Source of the DNA: Streptantibioticus parmotrematis
GTDB lineage: Bacteria > Actinomycetota > Actinomycetes > Streptomycetales > Streptomycetaceae
NCBI RefSeq assembly: GCF_019890615.1
Contig: NZ_JAINVZ010000015.1
Location: 62,001 to 126,000, forward strand
Length of the DNA stretch: 64,000 bases
Reading direction: 5' to 3'
The notes under the pieces are model-generated. The model was not told the DNA's origin, made no database searches, and saw nothing but the letters and a program-made list of their open reading frames with translations. Positions 9,808 to 17,941 of the stretch are shown here, one piece after another. Made by a program: the position numbers and the translations under genes. Positions within the stretch are counted from its first letter, which is position 1. Every line of letters begins with the position of its first letter.

Positions 9808-11171
9808 GCGGCGGCTCTCCTGCGCAGACGGACCATCGGAGCGGACGGCGGTGCGGCCTCAGAGCCAGCACTTTCCGTCATGCGCCGATTGGTGTCGGTC
9901 AGCCGGATCTCCGTGGCCGTTCGGATGTGTTCCACGAGGTTGATGCGGGAGCCGACTTGCCAGATTGCCCGCCCGGGGGCGCAGATGTTCGCCCCGTCCG
10001 GCAGGGACTTGCGGGCCCAGGAGGTCAGCCCCAGATAGTCGGCGGTCTTCTCGGCCTCGTCTCGGTCCAGGTGGTAGACCACGCGCGTCGCCGTGAGTTT
10101 GAGGATCGCGGCCGCCTCGGGGGCTTCCTCCAGGACCAGGTCGGCCAGGTGGTGCAGGATCGCCCAGAACGACAGCCCGAGCCGCCGCCCGTAGCGGACC
10201 AGTTCCTCGAACAGGCGGGCTACCGGGCGGTGGCTGAGGATGTGCCAAGCCTCTTCGACGATCAGGGTGCGCTTGATGCTGTCGCCGGGCTTGATCCACC
10301 CGAAGCGGATCCACGGGCCGATGACGGCCATCAGCAGCGGCATGGCCTCGCCTTCGCGTGGCAGCCGGGTCAGGTCGAAGACGATCAGGCGGGCGTCCAG
10401 GTCGATGCCCTCGCTGGTCGGGCCGTCGAACAGCCCGGCCAGGTCGCGGTCGGGGTTGCACAGCTCGTCCAGAGCGAGCGCGGCTGGTTGGCCCCACTCG
10501 ATCAGCTCCTGCGGGCTGATGGGCTGCTGGCCGAGCAAGGCCTCGCACGGGGCGGTCAGCGCGTCCAGGACATCGGAGAGCACCGCGACGCGGCCCCCCG
10601 CACGGGCCTCGGCAGAGGCTGCCTTGTGGGCCTCGGCGAGCGCGAACTTCGTCTGTGAGGACAACTCACCGACCAGGATTTCCATCATGGAGACGAGCAC
10701 CTTGAACTGGTGCTCAGCCGGGATACGCACGTCGAGCGGGTTGATACGGATGCCCTCGCCGGAGTCTGCGTCCCCGTAGACCGGGCGGATCGGGGTGATG
10801 CCCAGCTCCCGGGCGATGCCGTCCCACTCGCCGCTGCCGTCCTCGCCCTGGGCGTCCAGGATGCAGAAGCTTCTGTCACGGAACCGCAGTTGACGCAACA
10901 CGTAGGTCTTCTCCAGCGCCGACTTGCCATGCCCGGACTTGCCGAGCACCAGCACGTGCGGGCTGGGCAGGCGCACGCGCGCCTTCGGGTCGTACAGGAT
11001 GAATGGGTCGAAAATATAGGCCTTGCCGCTGTAGGCCTCCCGGCCGATGATCACCCCGCGCGGGTCCATACTCGCCGCGCCCACGGCCGGGTACAGGCCG
11101 CAGGCGTTGCTGGAAGTGGAGCGGATCGCCCGACGCCTGGTCTGGGTCTGGGTACGGAGCATGTCCAACAC
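9804..11171 (-). CDS. VirB4/TraC-like conjugation ATPase, C-terminal half
   Basis: About 455 residues from a GTG at 11171; AGGAAGGG lies 11 bases upstream inside the end of the preceding gene. An ATG three codons in is the alternative. The frame stays open further upstream, but that part is antisense-like and overlaps the upstream gene. Walker A is LGKSGHGKSA (about 77-86) and Walker B is LIVEEAWHIL, followed by VRYGRRLGLSFWAILHHLADL, typical of VirB4/TraC ATPase domains. The N-terminal VirB4 region is missing and is supplied by the separate upstream gene. The protein would power assembly of the mating channel at the inner face of the membrane. High confidence in family, moderate in start. 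Confidence 0.87.
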   Translation of the reverse strand: MLDMLRTQTQTRRRAIRSTSSNACGLYPAVGAASMDPRGVIIGREAYSGKAYIFDPFILYDPKARVRLPSPHVLVLGKSGHGKSALEKTYVLRQLRFRDRSFCILDAQGEDGSGEWDGIARELGITPIRPVYGDADSGEGIRINPLDVRIPAEHQFKVLVSMMEILVGELSSQTKFALAEAHKAASAEARAGGRVAVLSDVLDALTAPCEALLGQQPISPQELIEWGQPAALALDELCNPDRDLAGLFDGPTSEGIDLDARLIVFDLTRLPREGEAMPLLMAVIGPWIRFGWIKPGDSIKRTLIVEEAWHILSHRPVARLFEELVRYGRRLGLSFWAILHHLADLVLEEAPEAAAILKLTATRVVYHLDRDEAEKTADYLGLTSWARKSLPDGANICAPGRAIWQVGSRINLVEHIRTATEIRLTDTNRRMTESAGSEAAPPSAPMVRLRRRAAA

Positions 11172-11176
11172 GGCGA

Positions 11177-12676
11177 TCAGCGCCCTTCCTTGAGCAGGCC
11201 GCCGCCGAACGGCAGCGTGTTGGCGAAGGCTCGGTGGTGTTCCCTGTCGCACCACTCCAGGCGCAGCCCGCTGCGGGTGACGGCGTTGCGGATGGTGTCG
11301 GCGTCCCGGCGCAGGTGCTCGCTGCTGGAGGAGGTGACGGTCACCCAGCCCGCCAGGCGGATGCCGGCCGCGCCGTTGGCGATCTCCTGCATCGTGGAAA
11401 GGGACGCCCTCTGTGCCTTCTGCTCGCGCGGGTCCTCGATCTTCCCGGTCCGCTTGTCGGCCTGCCCCAGCTCGTTGGTGGCGTCCGCCATCGCCTCGGT
11501 GATGGCCTGATCGGTGGGAACCAGGTCCATGGTCACCGACATCGAGATGATGACGTCCTGGACGTAGAGCAGCAGCGGGGCGAGGAAGTTGATCCCGACC
11601 GGCAGAACCGGCCACTCCTTGACCCAGGCGGTGCGCGAGTGCCAAGCGTCGGGGGATGATTCCCAGCTCCGGGAGACCATGTGGTCGGCCGACCGGGCGT
11701 CCAGCTCCGCGGGCCAGGCGGTGACCCGGTCCATTCCGGTGGTGTCGTCGATCCAGTGGCTCGGGTCGTAGGCGTGGTGCAGGTAGGAAGCGAGCGCGGC
11801 CTCGTCCAGGTTGCGAACGTGCCGCAGCTGGCCGCCCGCCAGGGAGCGTATGAACGACTCGATGTCCTTGCCCAGGGTGACCGCGTAGCCCTCGTGAAGG
11901 GTGTTGTAGCGGCGGGCCTCGGCGACGAGGTCGGAGGTGTAGGGGATGCCGAGGGCGAGAATGAGCCGGCGGTCCTCGGCGGTGACTGCGACCTGGCGGA
12001 TCAGCTCACCGTAGGAGTGGTCCAGCCAGGCCGGGGCGTGCGGGTCGCGGCGCGCGGCCGCGTCCCGCACGTGCGCGTTGGGGTCGGTGGGGATGATCCG
12101 GGCGATCCACTGCAGGCGGCGAATCCGCCCGCCGCCGTCCGCCGTGGATTTCAGCAGGGATTCATATGCCCGGATCAGCGCCTCCTTGTCGTCGGTGTCC
12201 AGGCTGCCGAAATCGCGCATCGCCTCGACCTCGACCGCCGCGGTGAAGGTCAGCTCGTGTGGCTGGAGGAGGGTGGCGATCTGCCCAAACGCCGTGCGTG
12301 CCGAGATCCACTCCATGTCCTTCGGCACGCCCGGCGGCACGTCGATGGGCACCCGGCGGCCGTCGGCCATCCGGCCCGCGATCGGCGCCTTCGACCGGTA
12401 CAGCAGCGAGCCGTCTCTCAGCAGCTTCTTGTAGGTCCGGCTGATCTCGAACCACTTCAGGTAGGTCCGCCCCTTGTATGGGGCGAGCGTCGCCCAGGCG
12501 CAACTTCCCGCGATCACCGCGAACGCGAGGACCTTGACGATGATGCCGCTGAGCATCCAGACCATGAGCAGGCCGCCGACGAACCCGGCGCCCAGGATGA
12601 GCTGTTCGTCGGACTCCAGCTTCCGGCCGAGCAGTCCGCGCGGCCGCGGCCGCGGGAAGGTGAAGGTACGTGGCAT
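11177..12676 (-). CDS. SCO6880-family membrane protein, VirB3/VirB4 N-terminal-like
   Basis: 499 residues. A Pro/Arg-rich start (residues 1-17) is followed by two membrane segments at about 28-65, then a soluble domain with VirB4 N-terminal character (FEISRTYKKLLRDGS, the IATLLQPHELTFTAAVEVEAMRDFG region, and AGWVTVTSSSSEHLRRDADTI near the C-terminus). There is no Walker A. The ATPase half is the next gene, five bases downstream. In Actinobacteria such SCO6880-type proteins accompany VirB4-like ATPases, giving a split VirB3-VirB4 equivalent. The likely role is the membrane scaffold of the secretion channel. The ATG start has only a weak GGAAG upstream. Family recognition is from memory of this arrangement. 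Confidence 0.82.
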   Translation of the reverse strand: MPRTFTFPRPRPRGLLGRKLESDEQLILGAGFVGGLLMVWMLSGIIVKVLAFAVIAGSCAWATLAPYKGRTYLKWFEISRTYKKLLRDGSLLYRSKAPIAGRMADGRRVPIDVPPGVPKDMEWISARTAFGQIATLLQPHELTFTAAVEVEAMRDFGSLDTDDKEALIRAYESLLKSTADGGGRIRRLQWIARIIPTDPNAHVRDAAARRDPHAPAWLDHSYGELIRQVAVTAEDRRLILALGIPYTSDLVAEARRYNTLHEGYAVTLGKDIESFIRSLAGGQLRHVRNLDEAALASYLHHAYDPSHWIDDTTGMDRVTAWPAELDARSADHMVSRSWESSPDAWHSRTAWVKEWPVLPVGINFLAPLLLYVQDVIISMSVTMDLVPTDQAITEAMADATNELGQADKRTGKIEDPREQKAQRASLSTMQEIANGAAGIRLAGWVTVTSSSSEHLRRDADTIRNAVTRSGLRLEWCDREHHRAFANTLPFGGGLLKEGR

Positions 12677-12706
12677 GGGGTCAACTTCCGCTCATCAGGG
12701 ACTCGG

Positions 12707-14266
12707 TCATCTCGGCTGGTCGCCCTCCGGCTCCGACGGCGGCTCGTGGGGCGCGGGCTCGGACGGCGGCCATGGCGGCGGAGGCCCCGTCGTCTCGGCG
12801 CCTGTCGGCGCAGACGGCGGCGGTGCGTGGACTTCGGAGAAGCGCGCAGTTCCCTCAGGGCCAGGCTCGTCCGCGCTGGACCCGCTGCCGCCGGGCCCGC
12901 CAGGGCTGGCGTCCGTACCGGAGCCGAGGTCGGGGCCGGTCGGCGGGGCGCCCTGGGTGTCGTCGCCGGTGCCCGCCGTGGTGCCGTCCACCCCGCGCTC
13001 GGCCGCCTGCTGGGCCTGGTCCTTGGCCATGTCGACGCCCTTCTTGCCCCCCGCGACGGCCGCGCCGACCCCGGTGGACGCCGCCGCGCCCTCGGCTCCC
13101 GCGGCCTCCTCGCCACCGCCGCCCTCTCTCCCGCCGCCACCGTCGTCGGCATCCTCACCGCCTCCGCCGCCGAACCGGCTCCTGAGCTCGCCGAAAGTGT
13201 CACCGGCTTGGCTGCCGAGGTTCTGCGCCCGGCCCTTGAGGTCGTCGCGGGCCTGGTGCATGTGCTGCAGCTCATCGCCCATCAGCGGCAGGAATCTGGC
13301 CAGGGTGAAGGGCAGGAACAGCGCGAGGCACAGCAACGCGAGCGCGGTAAAGACGGTGGCGAAGGCCTGGACGACCGAGGTGTCCCCGTGGACACTGGAC
13401 GCCAGCATGCCCGTGGCCAGGGCGATCGTGGTCAAGGTGACGTACTTGCTGGCGATGACGGCGCCCATCACCCCGGCCCACCGCCTGTTGTGGTTCCACA
13501 GGCTCTTGTCCACCAGCCCACTGAACACTGAGGTACCGAACACCAGGCCTGCCAGGATCAGGGCGTTGCGGACGATCAACTCCAGCCACACCCCTGCCAC
13601 CGCGGTGAGCATGCCCATCGCCAGGAACAGCACGATCACCGAGCCTCCCGGGATCGCCATCAACGTGGCCATCGCCCCCGTGACCGTGACCACCATGCTC
13701 GCCGCGTCCCCGGCCACGGGGGCGAACATCGCCTCAGCTGCCTCGTCGAACATCTCGGTGACGTAGGCGACGGCGGCCGGCGCCAAAGCCGAGACCGCCA
13801 CTGAGATCAGCAGGAAGCCGGTCGACTCGCCCAGGGCCTGCAGCGGAGGCACCCCTTGCAGCGCCCGCTTGGCCACCGCGAACAGCCACAAGATCACCGT
13901 GAGCACAGAGGAAGCGGCGAACGCCATGGTGTAGGTGCGCAGGAAACCGGGGTTGCCCCAGTCGATCCGTGTGGTGGACAACAGCGCCTTGACCATCTGG
14001 GTGAAGAGCGAGGTGACCGCGTTGTTGAAGAACTGCGCGATGTACCCAAGCGGGTCACTCACGAAGTCGATGGCCCGGTTCGTGGACTCGACCGTGTGAC
14101 AGATCGTGTCCGCGAAAGGGATGTTCTTGCACGACCAGTCGCTGAAGCCGTTGGCTCGCGCCTGTCCGGCCACGAAGAACACCTGGAAGGTGATGGTCAG
14201 AGCGGTGATCAGTAATAGCCGGATGTGCAGGCGCTGCATCGTCTCAGCCGACATACGGAGGCGCAT
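12707..14266 (-). CDS. VirB6/TrbL-like polytopic membrane protein
   Basis: 519 residues. An N-terminal hydrophobic segment (about 14-38, ending ...GQARA) looks like a signal peptide or signal anchor. It is followed by about six membrane helices between 100 and 370, then a long hydrophilic tail (about 385-519) that is Gly/Pro/Glu/Ala-rich and low-complexity. This layout matches VirB6/TrbL-type channel proteins of Gram-positive conjugation systems. The ATG at 14266 has GGAG four to five bases upstream and overlaps the end of the VirB8-like gene by 23 bases; an internal ATG at 14254 is an alternative. Two Cys in SWSCKNIPFADTICHT may form a disulfide outside the membrane. Assignment rests on topology and neighbours rather than on a motif. 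Confidence 0.8.
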   Translation of the reverse strand: MRLRMSAETMQRLHIRLLLITALTITFQVFFVAGQARANGFSDWSCKNIPFADTICHTVESTNRAIDFVSDPLGYIAQFFNNAVTSLFTQMVKALLSTTRIDWGNPGFLRTYTMAFAASSVLTVILWLFAVAKRALQGVPPLQALGESTGFLLISVAVSALAPAAVAYVTEMFDEAAEAMFAPVAGDAASMVVTVTGAMATLMAIPGGSVIVLFLAMGMLTAVAGVWLELIVRNALILAGLVFGTSVFSGLVDKSLWNHNRRWAGVMGAVIASKYVTLTTIALATGMLASSVHGDTSVVQAFATVFTALALLCLALFLPFTLARFLPLMGDELQHMHQARDDLKGRAQNLGSQAGDTFGELRSRFGGGGGEDADDGGGGREGGGGEEAAGAEGAAASTGVGAAVAGGKKGVDMAKDQAQQAAERGVDGTTAGTGDDTQGAPPTGPDLGSGTDASPGGPGGSGSSADEPGPEGTARFSEVHAPPPSAPTGAETTGPPPPWPPSEPAPHEPPSEPEGDQPR

Positions 14267-15059
14267 CGAACTCCCCGTTGAGCGTGCGGAAGTCGTCGAC
14301 CGAACTCGGGTCGCTGCCCGTGGACACAGGTGTCGGGCCGTTGACCGAGTTGACCGACGCCAGCTTCCAGTCGCCGTCCTGCCATTGGAGGGTGAGGGTG
14401 TAAGTCGTCCAGGACGACGAGACCGGCAGCGGCGCGTTGTTGCTGGTCGTCCCGATCAGCCCGGCCATCCACACTTCGACGGTGGCGACCTGGTCGGTGT
14501 AGCTGTCGGCCTTGGTGCCCATGGCCGCAGCCCGCGCCACGAGCGTGTCGGCGCCTGCACCGCTGATGCCGAGTGAGGCGAGCACCTGCTTCATGCCGGC
14601 GTCGTCGTTGGCAATCAGCTGGGCGCGCGCCCCGGATGTCGCCATCGCCGCGATGGTCTTGTGGCGGATTGCGGTATCGGTGAAGTACTTCGCCGAGGAG
14701 CGCGCGATCTGGTAGTTGACCGCGGCCTCGACCGCACCGGCCTGCGTGTGGGCGTAGCCGACCGGGACCCCGTCGAGGACCTTCAAGGCGACCGTCTGTG
14801 GATTCCCGCCTGTACCGTCGGCGTTCTGCCCCGGCACCGTGCTCTGTGTCGCTCCAGGCGTGGCATCCCTGTTCGAGCTGCCGGAACTTCCGCCATCGCG
14901 GCTGAGGTTGACCACCGTCGCCAGGATGAGCAACGCCGCGAACAGCCCTCCTGCGATCGCCGCGCCGCGCCACCACGGCTTGTTCTCCTGTACCGAACCG
15001 CTATCGGCTCCGCCGAGCATCTTGGTACCACGGCGCGGCGGTGGGGTGCTGCGAGCCAT
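14244..15059 (-). CDS. VirB8/TcpC-like bitopic conjugation protein
   Basis: 271 residues: a short cytoplasmic N-terminus (about 1-28, basic), one membrane helix at about 31-50 (GAAIAGGLFAALLILATVV), a Ser/Gly/Asn-rich linker to about 85, and an extracytoplasmic alpha+beta domain with the NTF2-like features of VirB8/TcpC proteins (YTLTLQWQDGDWKLASVN near the C-terminus). These proteins nucleate the mating channel on the outer face of the membrane. It starts at an ATG one base after the stop of the small membrane gene and overlaps the VirB6-like gene, consistent with a coupled operon. Overall topology and position fit well; sequence identity to VirB8 is likely low. Confidence 0.78.
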   Translation of the reverse strand: MARSTPPPRRGTKMLGGADSGSVQENKPWWRGAAIAGGLFAALLILATVVNLSRDGGSSGSSNRDATPGATQSTVPGQNADGTGGNPQTVALKVLDGVPVGYAHTQAGAVEAAVNYQIARSSAKYFTDTAIRHKTIAAMATSGARAQLIANDDAGMKQVLASLGISGAGADTLVARAAAMGTKADSYTDQVATVEVWMAGLIGTTSNNAPLPVSSSWTTYTLTLQWQDGDWKLASVNSVNGPTPVSTGSDPSSVDDFRTLNGEFDAPPYVG

Positions 15060-15060
15060 G

Positions 15061-15384
15061 TCAGATCCCCATCCCGTAGACGATCGTGAAGATCGTGCCG
15101 AGCGATGCGACGACGAACGCGCCGATCAGGGAGCCACCGACTTCCTTCTTGCCCTTGGAGACCTGTGCGACATCGTGCTGGCTCTCGCCCACCCGGATGT
15201 TGAAAGCTCCAAGAGCTGCCCGGCCCAGGAGCGCTAGCACCACCGCAGCCATGATCGCCTCGACCACCGTGCGCGCGGTCTTGCCCAAAGCGCCGAAGGG
15301 GCCCCAGTCCGGGGCCAACCCGTTGACCAGGCTCCCGATGCTGCCGTTGGCGGCCAGCACCACCAGGTGGTGCGCAACAGTCAT
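15061..15384 (-). CDS. Small two-helix membrane protein, pilin/VirB2-like position
   Basis: 107 residues from an ATG at 15384, with AAGGGG six bases upstream; an in-frame ATG at 15402 has no ribosome site. Two hydrophobic helices lie at about 40-60 (TVVEAIMAAVVLALLGRAALG) and 85-107 (GSLIGAFVVASLGTIFTIVYGMGI), separated by a polar loop with KGKKEVG. There is no clear signal peptide. It is the first gene of the leftward mating operon. Small two-helix proteins at this position are usually the VirB2 pilin analogue or an associated channel subunit, but no diagnostic residue is present, so that role is inferred. Confidence 0.65.
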   Translation of the reverse strand: MTVAHHLVVLAANGSIGSLVNGLAPDWGPFGALGKTARTVVEAIMAAVVLALLGRAALGAFNIRVGESQHDVAQVSKGKKEVGGSLIGAFVVASLGTIFTIVYGMGI

Positions 15385-15649
15385 CCCCAACCCCTTACCC
15401 ATCCGCGTCGTGGAGCTGGACCCAGCACGAACCGAACTGACCTCAAAGTACACAGACTGACACTTGACAACAACTGTTTATGACTATGAGAAGAGGCTAG
15501 GATGCTGCCTTCAAGACGGATCCACCAGCTTTCAGATTTCCTTGCCGAAGTCAGAGGCATCGCAGCGACATCCAGCCCCGCTTCAGCTGGAGCAGGCGCA
15601 ATCCGAAAAAGCTCCTATCTATTCACATGTGTTAACACGTGGAGGTCAG
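15385..15649. promoter_or_regulatory. Divergent intergenic region of the mating genes
   Basis: This 265-bp, comparatively AT-rich gap separates the leftward mating operon from the rightward hydrolase gene. On the plus strand TTGACA (15464-15469) is followed 15 bases later by TATGAG (15485-15490), a sub-optimally spaced sigma-70-like promoter for the hydrolase. No convincing minus-strand hexamer pair was found. Its position makes it the likely control region for the whole transfer operon. Confidence 0.4.
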
Positions 15650-16762
15650 GTGAAGACCGCGCTGAGCGTCGGCATCGCGATATTCGCGGCCTCCCTAGCC
15701 GTGATGGCTCTGTCCGTCCTGGTCGTGGCCGGAGCCACGGGCGCCGCCAACGCGCAGACCTGCAGCGGCGGTCTGGAGTCCATCGGCGACGGTCAGAGCG
15801 GCGCCGGGACAGCCGGCGATCCGGTGAGGTTCGACGGGTCCACCCAACCCATCGACGGTCAGGCCATCGTCCCGGTCAACCCGCAAGGCCCGCAGTCGCA
15901 CTCCGCGTGGAACGACGAGCAGGTACGCAACGCCTCAACGATCACCAACATCGCACGAACTCGGAGCCTCTCTCCTCGCGCCGCCGTCATAGCGGTAGCC
16001 ACCGCGATGCAAGAATCCGGCCTCAACAACCTCACCCACGGTGACCTGGACAGTGTGGGGCTCTTCCAGCAGCGCCCCAGCCAGGGGTGGGGCACCGTCG
16101 GCCAGCTCACCGATCCGGTCTACGCGACCGACAGGTTCTACGACGCCTTGATCAAGGTGGCCGACTGGCAGACCATGCCCCTGGCGCAGGCCGCACAGAC
16201 CGTACAGCAGAGCGACGTACCCAACGCATACGCCAAGTGGGAGCAGGACGCCGGTGCCCTCGTCGCCAAGACCTGGGGGCTACATGCGGTCACCTCGGTG
16301 TCCACTGGATGCGACAGCGACGGCAGCCACGACCCGGCCGCCCATTTCACCACCACGAATCCCCGCACGCCCGTCCAGGCGATCGCCGCGGCCCGTAAGG
16401 CGGCTGGATCCACCGGGTGGTACCGCCGGTGCGACAACTTCGTCGCGCAGGCCTACGGCTGGGGAAGCAGCGGCTCAGTCAGCGCCAACGCCCACTGGAA
16501 CCGGCTCGTCGACGCGGGCCTCGCTCACCCCGGGGACAATGCCCCACCCCCCGGCGCGCTGCTCTTCTACGACACCGGCGAATCAGCCGGCCACGTCGCC
16601 CTCTACCTCGGCGACGACATGGTCGCCAGCAACGACATCGTCAGCGACGGCACCATCGGCATCGTCCACCGCAAGGACCTCACCGACGGCACCTGGCGCC
16701 TCCGCTACCGCGGCTGGGCCGAGCCTTCGTTCCCCGACGCCGGTGGCACAAGCGTTATCTGA
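15650..16762 (+). CDS. Secreted conjugation peptidoglycan hydrolase: transglycosylase-like plus NlpC/CHAP-type domains
   Basis: 370 residues from a GTG at 15650 with GGAGG four bases upstream; the frame is open further upstream but lacks a ribosome site. A signal peptide or anchor (residues about 1-33) ends ...GAANA before QTCSGG. The first domain (about 85-190) carries a lysozyme/transglycosylase-like Glu (ATAMQESGLNNL) and SVGLFQQRPSQGWGT. The second domain (about 230-365) has the nucleophile region RRCDNFVAQAYGWG and the His region AGHVALYLGDD of NlpC/P60 or CHAP peptidases. Two-domain wall hydrolases of this kind locally open the wall for type IV secretion in Gram-positives. Its divergent placement next to the mating operon fits this role. 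Confidence 0.87.
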   Translation: MKTALSVGIAIFAASLAVMALSVLVVAGATGAANAQTCSGGLESIGDGQSGAGTAGDPVRFDGSTQPIDGQAIVPVNPQGPQSHSAWNDEQVRNASTITNIARTRSLSPRAAVIAVATAMQESGLNNLTHGDLDSVGLFQQRPSQGWGTVGQLTDPVYATDRFYDALIKVADWQTMPLAQAAQTVQQSDVPNAYAKWEQDAGALVAKTWGLHAVTSVSTGCDSDGSHDPAAHFTTTNPRTPVQAIAAARKAAGSTGWYRRCDNFVAQAYGWGSSGSVSANAHWNRLVDAGLAHPGDNAPPPGALLFYDTGESAGHVALYLGDDMVASNDIVSDGTIGIVHRKDLTDGTWRLRYRGWAEPSFPDAGGTSVI

Positions 16763-16787
16763 CACACCACCAGAAAGCGAGAAGGTC

Positions 16788-17570
16788 GTGAACCCCATCG
16801 ACACGATGGTCCAGGTCCACATCACCACCGACGGAACATGCTTCATTGACGATGAGTTCTTCGCCCCTCCTCCTGGCGTCTCGCTCAACGATGCCGTCCT
16901 CTCCCACCTCCGACTGGAGGCCGCAGCCGCCGAAGCCCCCATCCCCGTCGTCATCCGGGATGAGCGAGCCAACTACACCATGGCCATCCAGATCAACGCC
17001 GATGGCACCAGTCAGCCGCTTCAAGGACACCGTGGGACAACTGCCACGCACACCACGCCCCAGGCAGCTCCCGAACCAGAACCCACCCCGATACCTTGGG
17101 GGGACCCTCTTCCCACGAATCGACCCCACGAGTCGCTCCCCGAGCCGTACCGATCACGACTCGAAGCCGTGTGTGCGAGCGCTCGACAGAACTGCAACAT
17201 CGATGCCGCTAAGGCCGCGGACCAATTGATAGGTGAACTTGCAGGCCGATACGGCTCAACTCACCTCTTCACACTCACTGTTGGCGTCGTCCGCGGTGAC
17301 ATCGCCTGGCTCATGCGCGACAATGGCTACGGACTCAAGGTCTGGATCTACATCGCCAGAGCCTGCCAAACACTTCTCGGGGCCGCCCACAAGACCACCA
17401 TCCGGGCCGTGGGGAACGCAGTTGGCTGCTGGCGACGTCTCCCTTCTGCTGAGCAGCTGGCGGAAGGAAATGAGATCACTGCGCTCCTACGAGATGTCCC
17501 CATCCCTGAAGCGATACCCAACCTCAAAGCCGTCCACGACCGCATCAGGCTTATAACCGTCACCAGTTGA
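16788..17570 (+). CDS. Hypothetical element-borne protein (260 aa)
   Basis: No family is recognised. The GTG at 16788 follows the hydrolase stop by 25 bases; the closest purine-rich run (GAGAAGG) is only two bases away, so the start is uncertain and an in-frame ATG at 16806 is possible. Residues 1-65 look beta-rich (MVQVHITTDGTCFIDDEFF), a Pro/Thr/Glu-rich linker occupies about 80-115, and 120-260 is helical with paired Cys/Trp positions (CRR-like, WRRLPSAEQL). There is no signal peptide or membrane helix. It is probably co-transcribed with the hydrolase and the next small membrane gene. It could be a cytoplasmic accessory of transfer; no function can be assigned. Confidence 0.65.
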   Translation: MNPIDTMVQVHITTDGTCFIDDEFFAPPPGVSLNDAVLSHLRLEAAAAEAPIPVVIRDERANYTMAIQINADGTSQPLQGHRGTTATHTTPQAAPEPEPTPIPWGDPLPTNRPHESLPEPYRSRLEAVCASARQNCNIDAAKAADQLIGELAGRYGSTHLFTLTVGVVRGDIAWLMRDNGYGLKVWIYIARACQTLLGAAHKTTIRAVGNAVGCWRRLPSAEQLAEGNEITALLRDVPIPEAIPNLKAVHDRIRLITVTS

Positions 17571-17585
17571 GGAAAGGTAAACCTC

Positions 17586-17771
17586 ATGAACCCCCTCCGC
17601 ACCGGCCGAGCAGTTCTGTTCTTCCTCCCTTACGTTCTCGTGGTCTTCGGATTCCTGGTAGCCGGCCAGGAAGCTGCCAACTCGCGCACGCACGCTGCGC
17701 TTCAGGCGCTCGCGGTCGCGGCCGTTGGACTGTTCTGGGCCTGCTTGCGCGCCCGCCGCTCACGCAACTGA
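17586..17771 (+). CDS. Small two-helix membrane protein (61 aa)
   Basis: An ATG at 17586 has GAGGAAAGG eight bases upstream. Two hydrophobic stretches (about 8-27, AVLFFLPYVLVVFGFLVAG, and about 38-54, LQALAVAAVGLFWACLR) flank a short polar loop, and the C-terminus is Arg-rich. The gene starts 15 bp after the preceding hypothetical, so it is probably the last gene of the hydrolase transcript. The family is unknown. An entry-exclusion or membrane accessory role would fit the context but nothing in the sequence proves it. Confidence 0.6.
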   Translation: MNPLRTGRAVLFFLPYVLVVFGFLVAGQEAANSRTHAALQALAVAAVGLFWACLRARRSRN

Positions 17772-17941
17772 CAACGGGCGGCCAGGACCTCATAGCCGGA
17801 AGGCATCGTCTTGGGCTGTGGCAAGGTCTTGTAAGACGCGTCGAACCTCACTGCGTTCAACCTAGCCGACGCGCCTTCCGTGCACGTCGAAGCCATCACG
17901 CGCCATCCCCCGACTCACCCTCGGCGGAGGCCTTCCGGCTC

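Noticed and set aside
11172-11645. N-terminal extension of the VirB4-like ATPase
   Set aside because: Overlaps the upstream SCO6880-type gene by over 450 bases and has no homologous content; the start after the upstream stop is better.
15464-15649. N-terminal extension of the wall hydrolase
   Set aside because: No ribosome site; the GTG at 15650 has GGAGG at correct spacing and is followed directly by a signal peptide.
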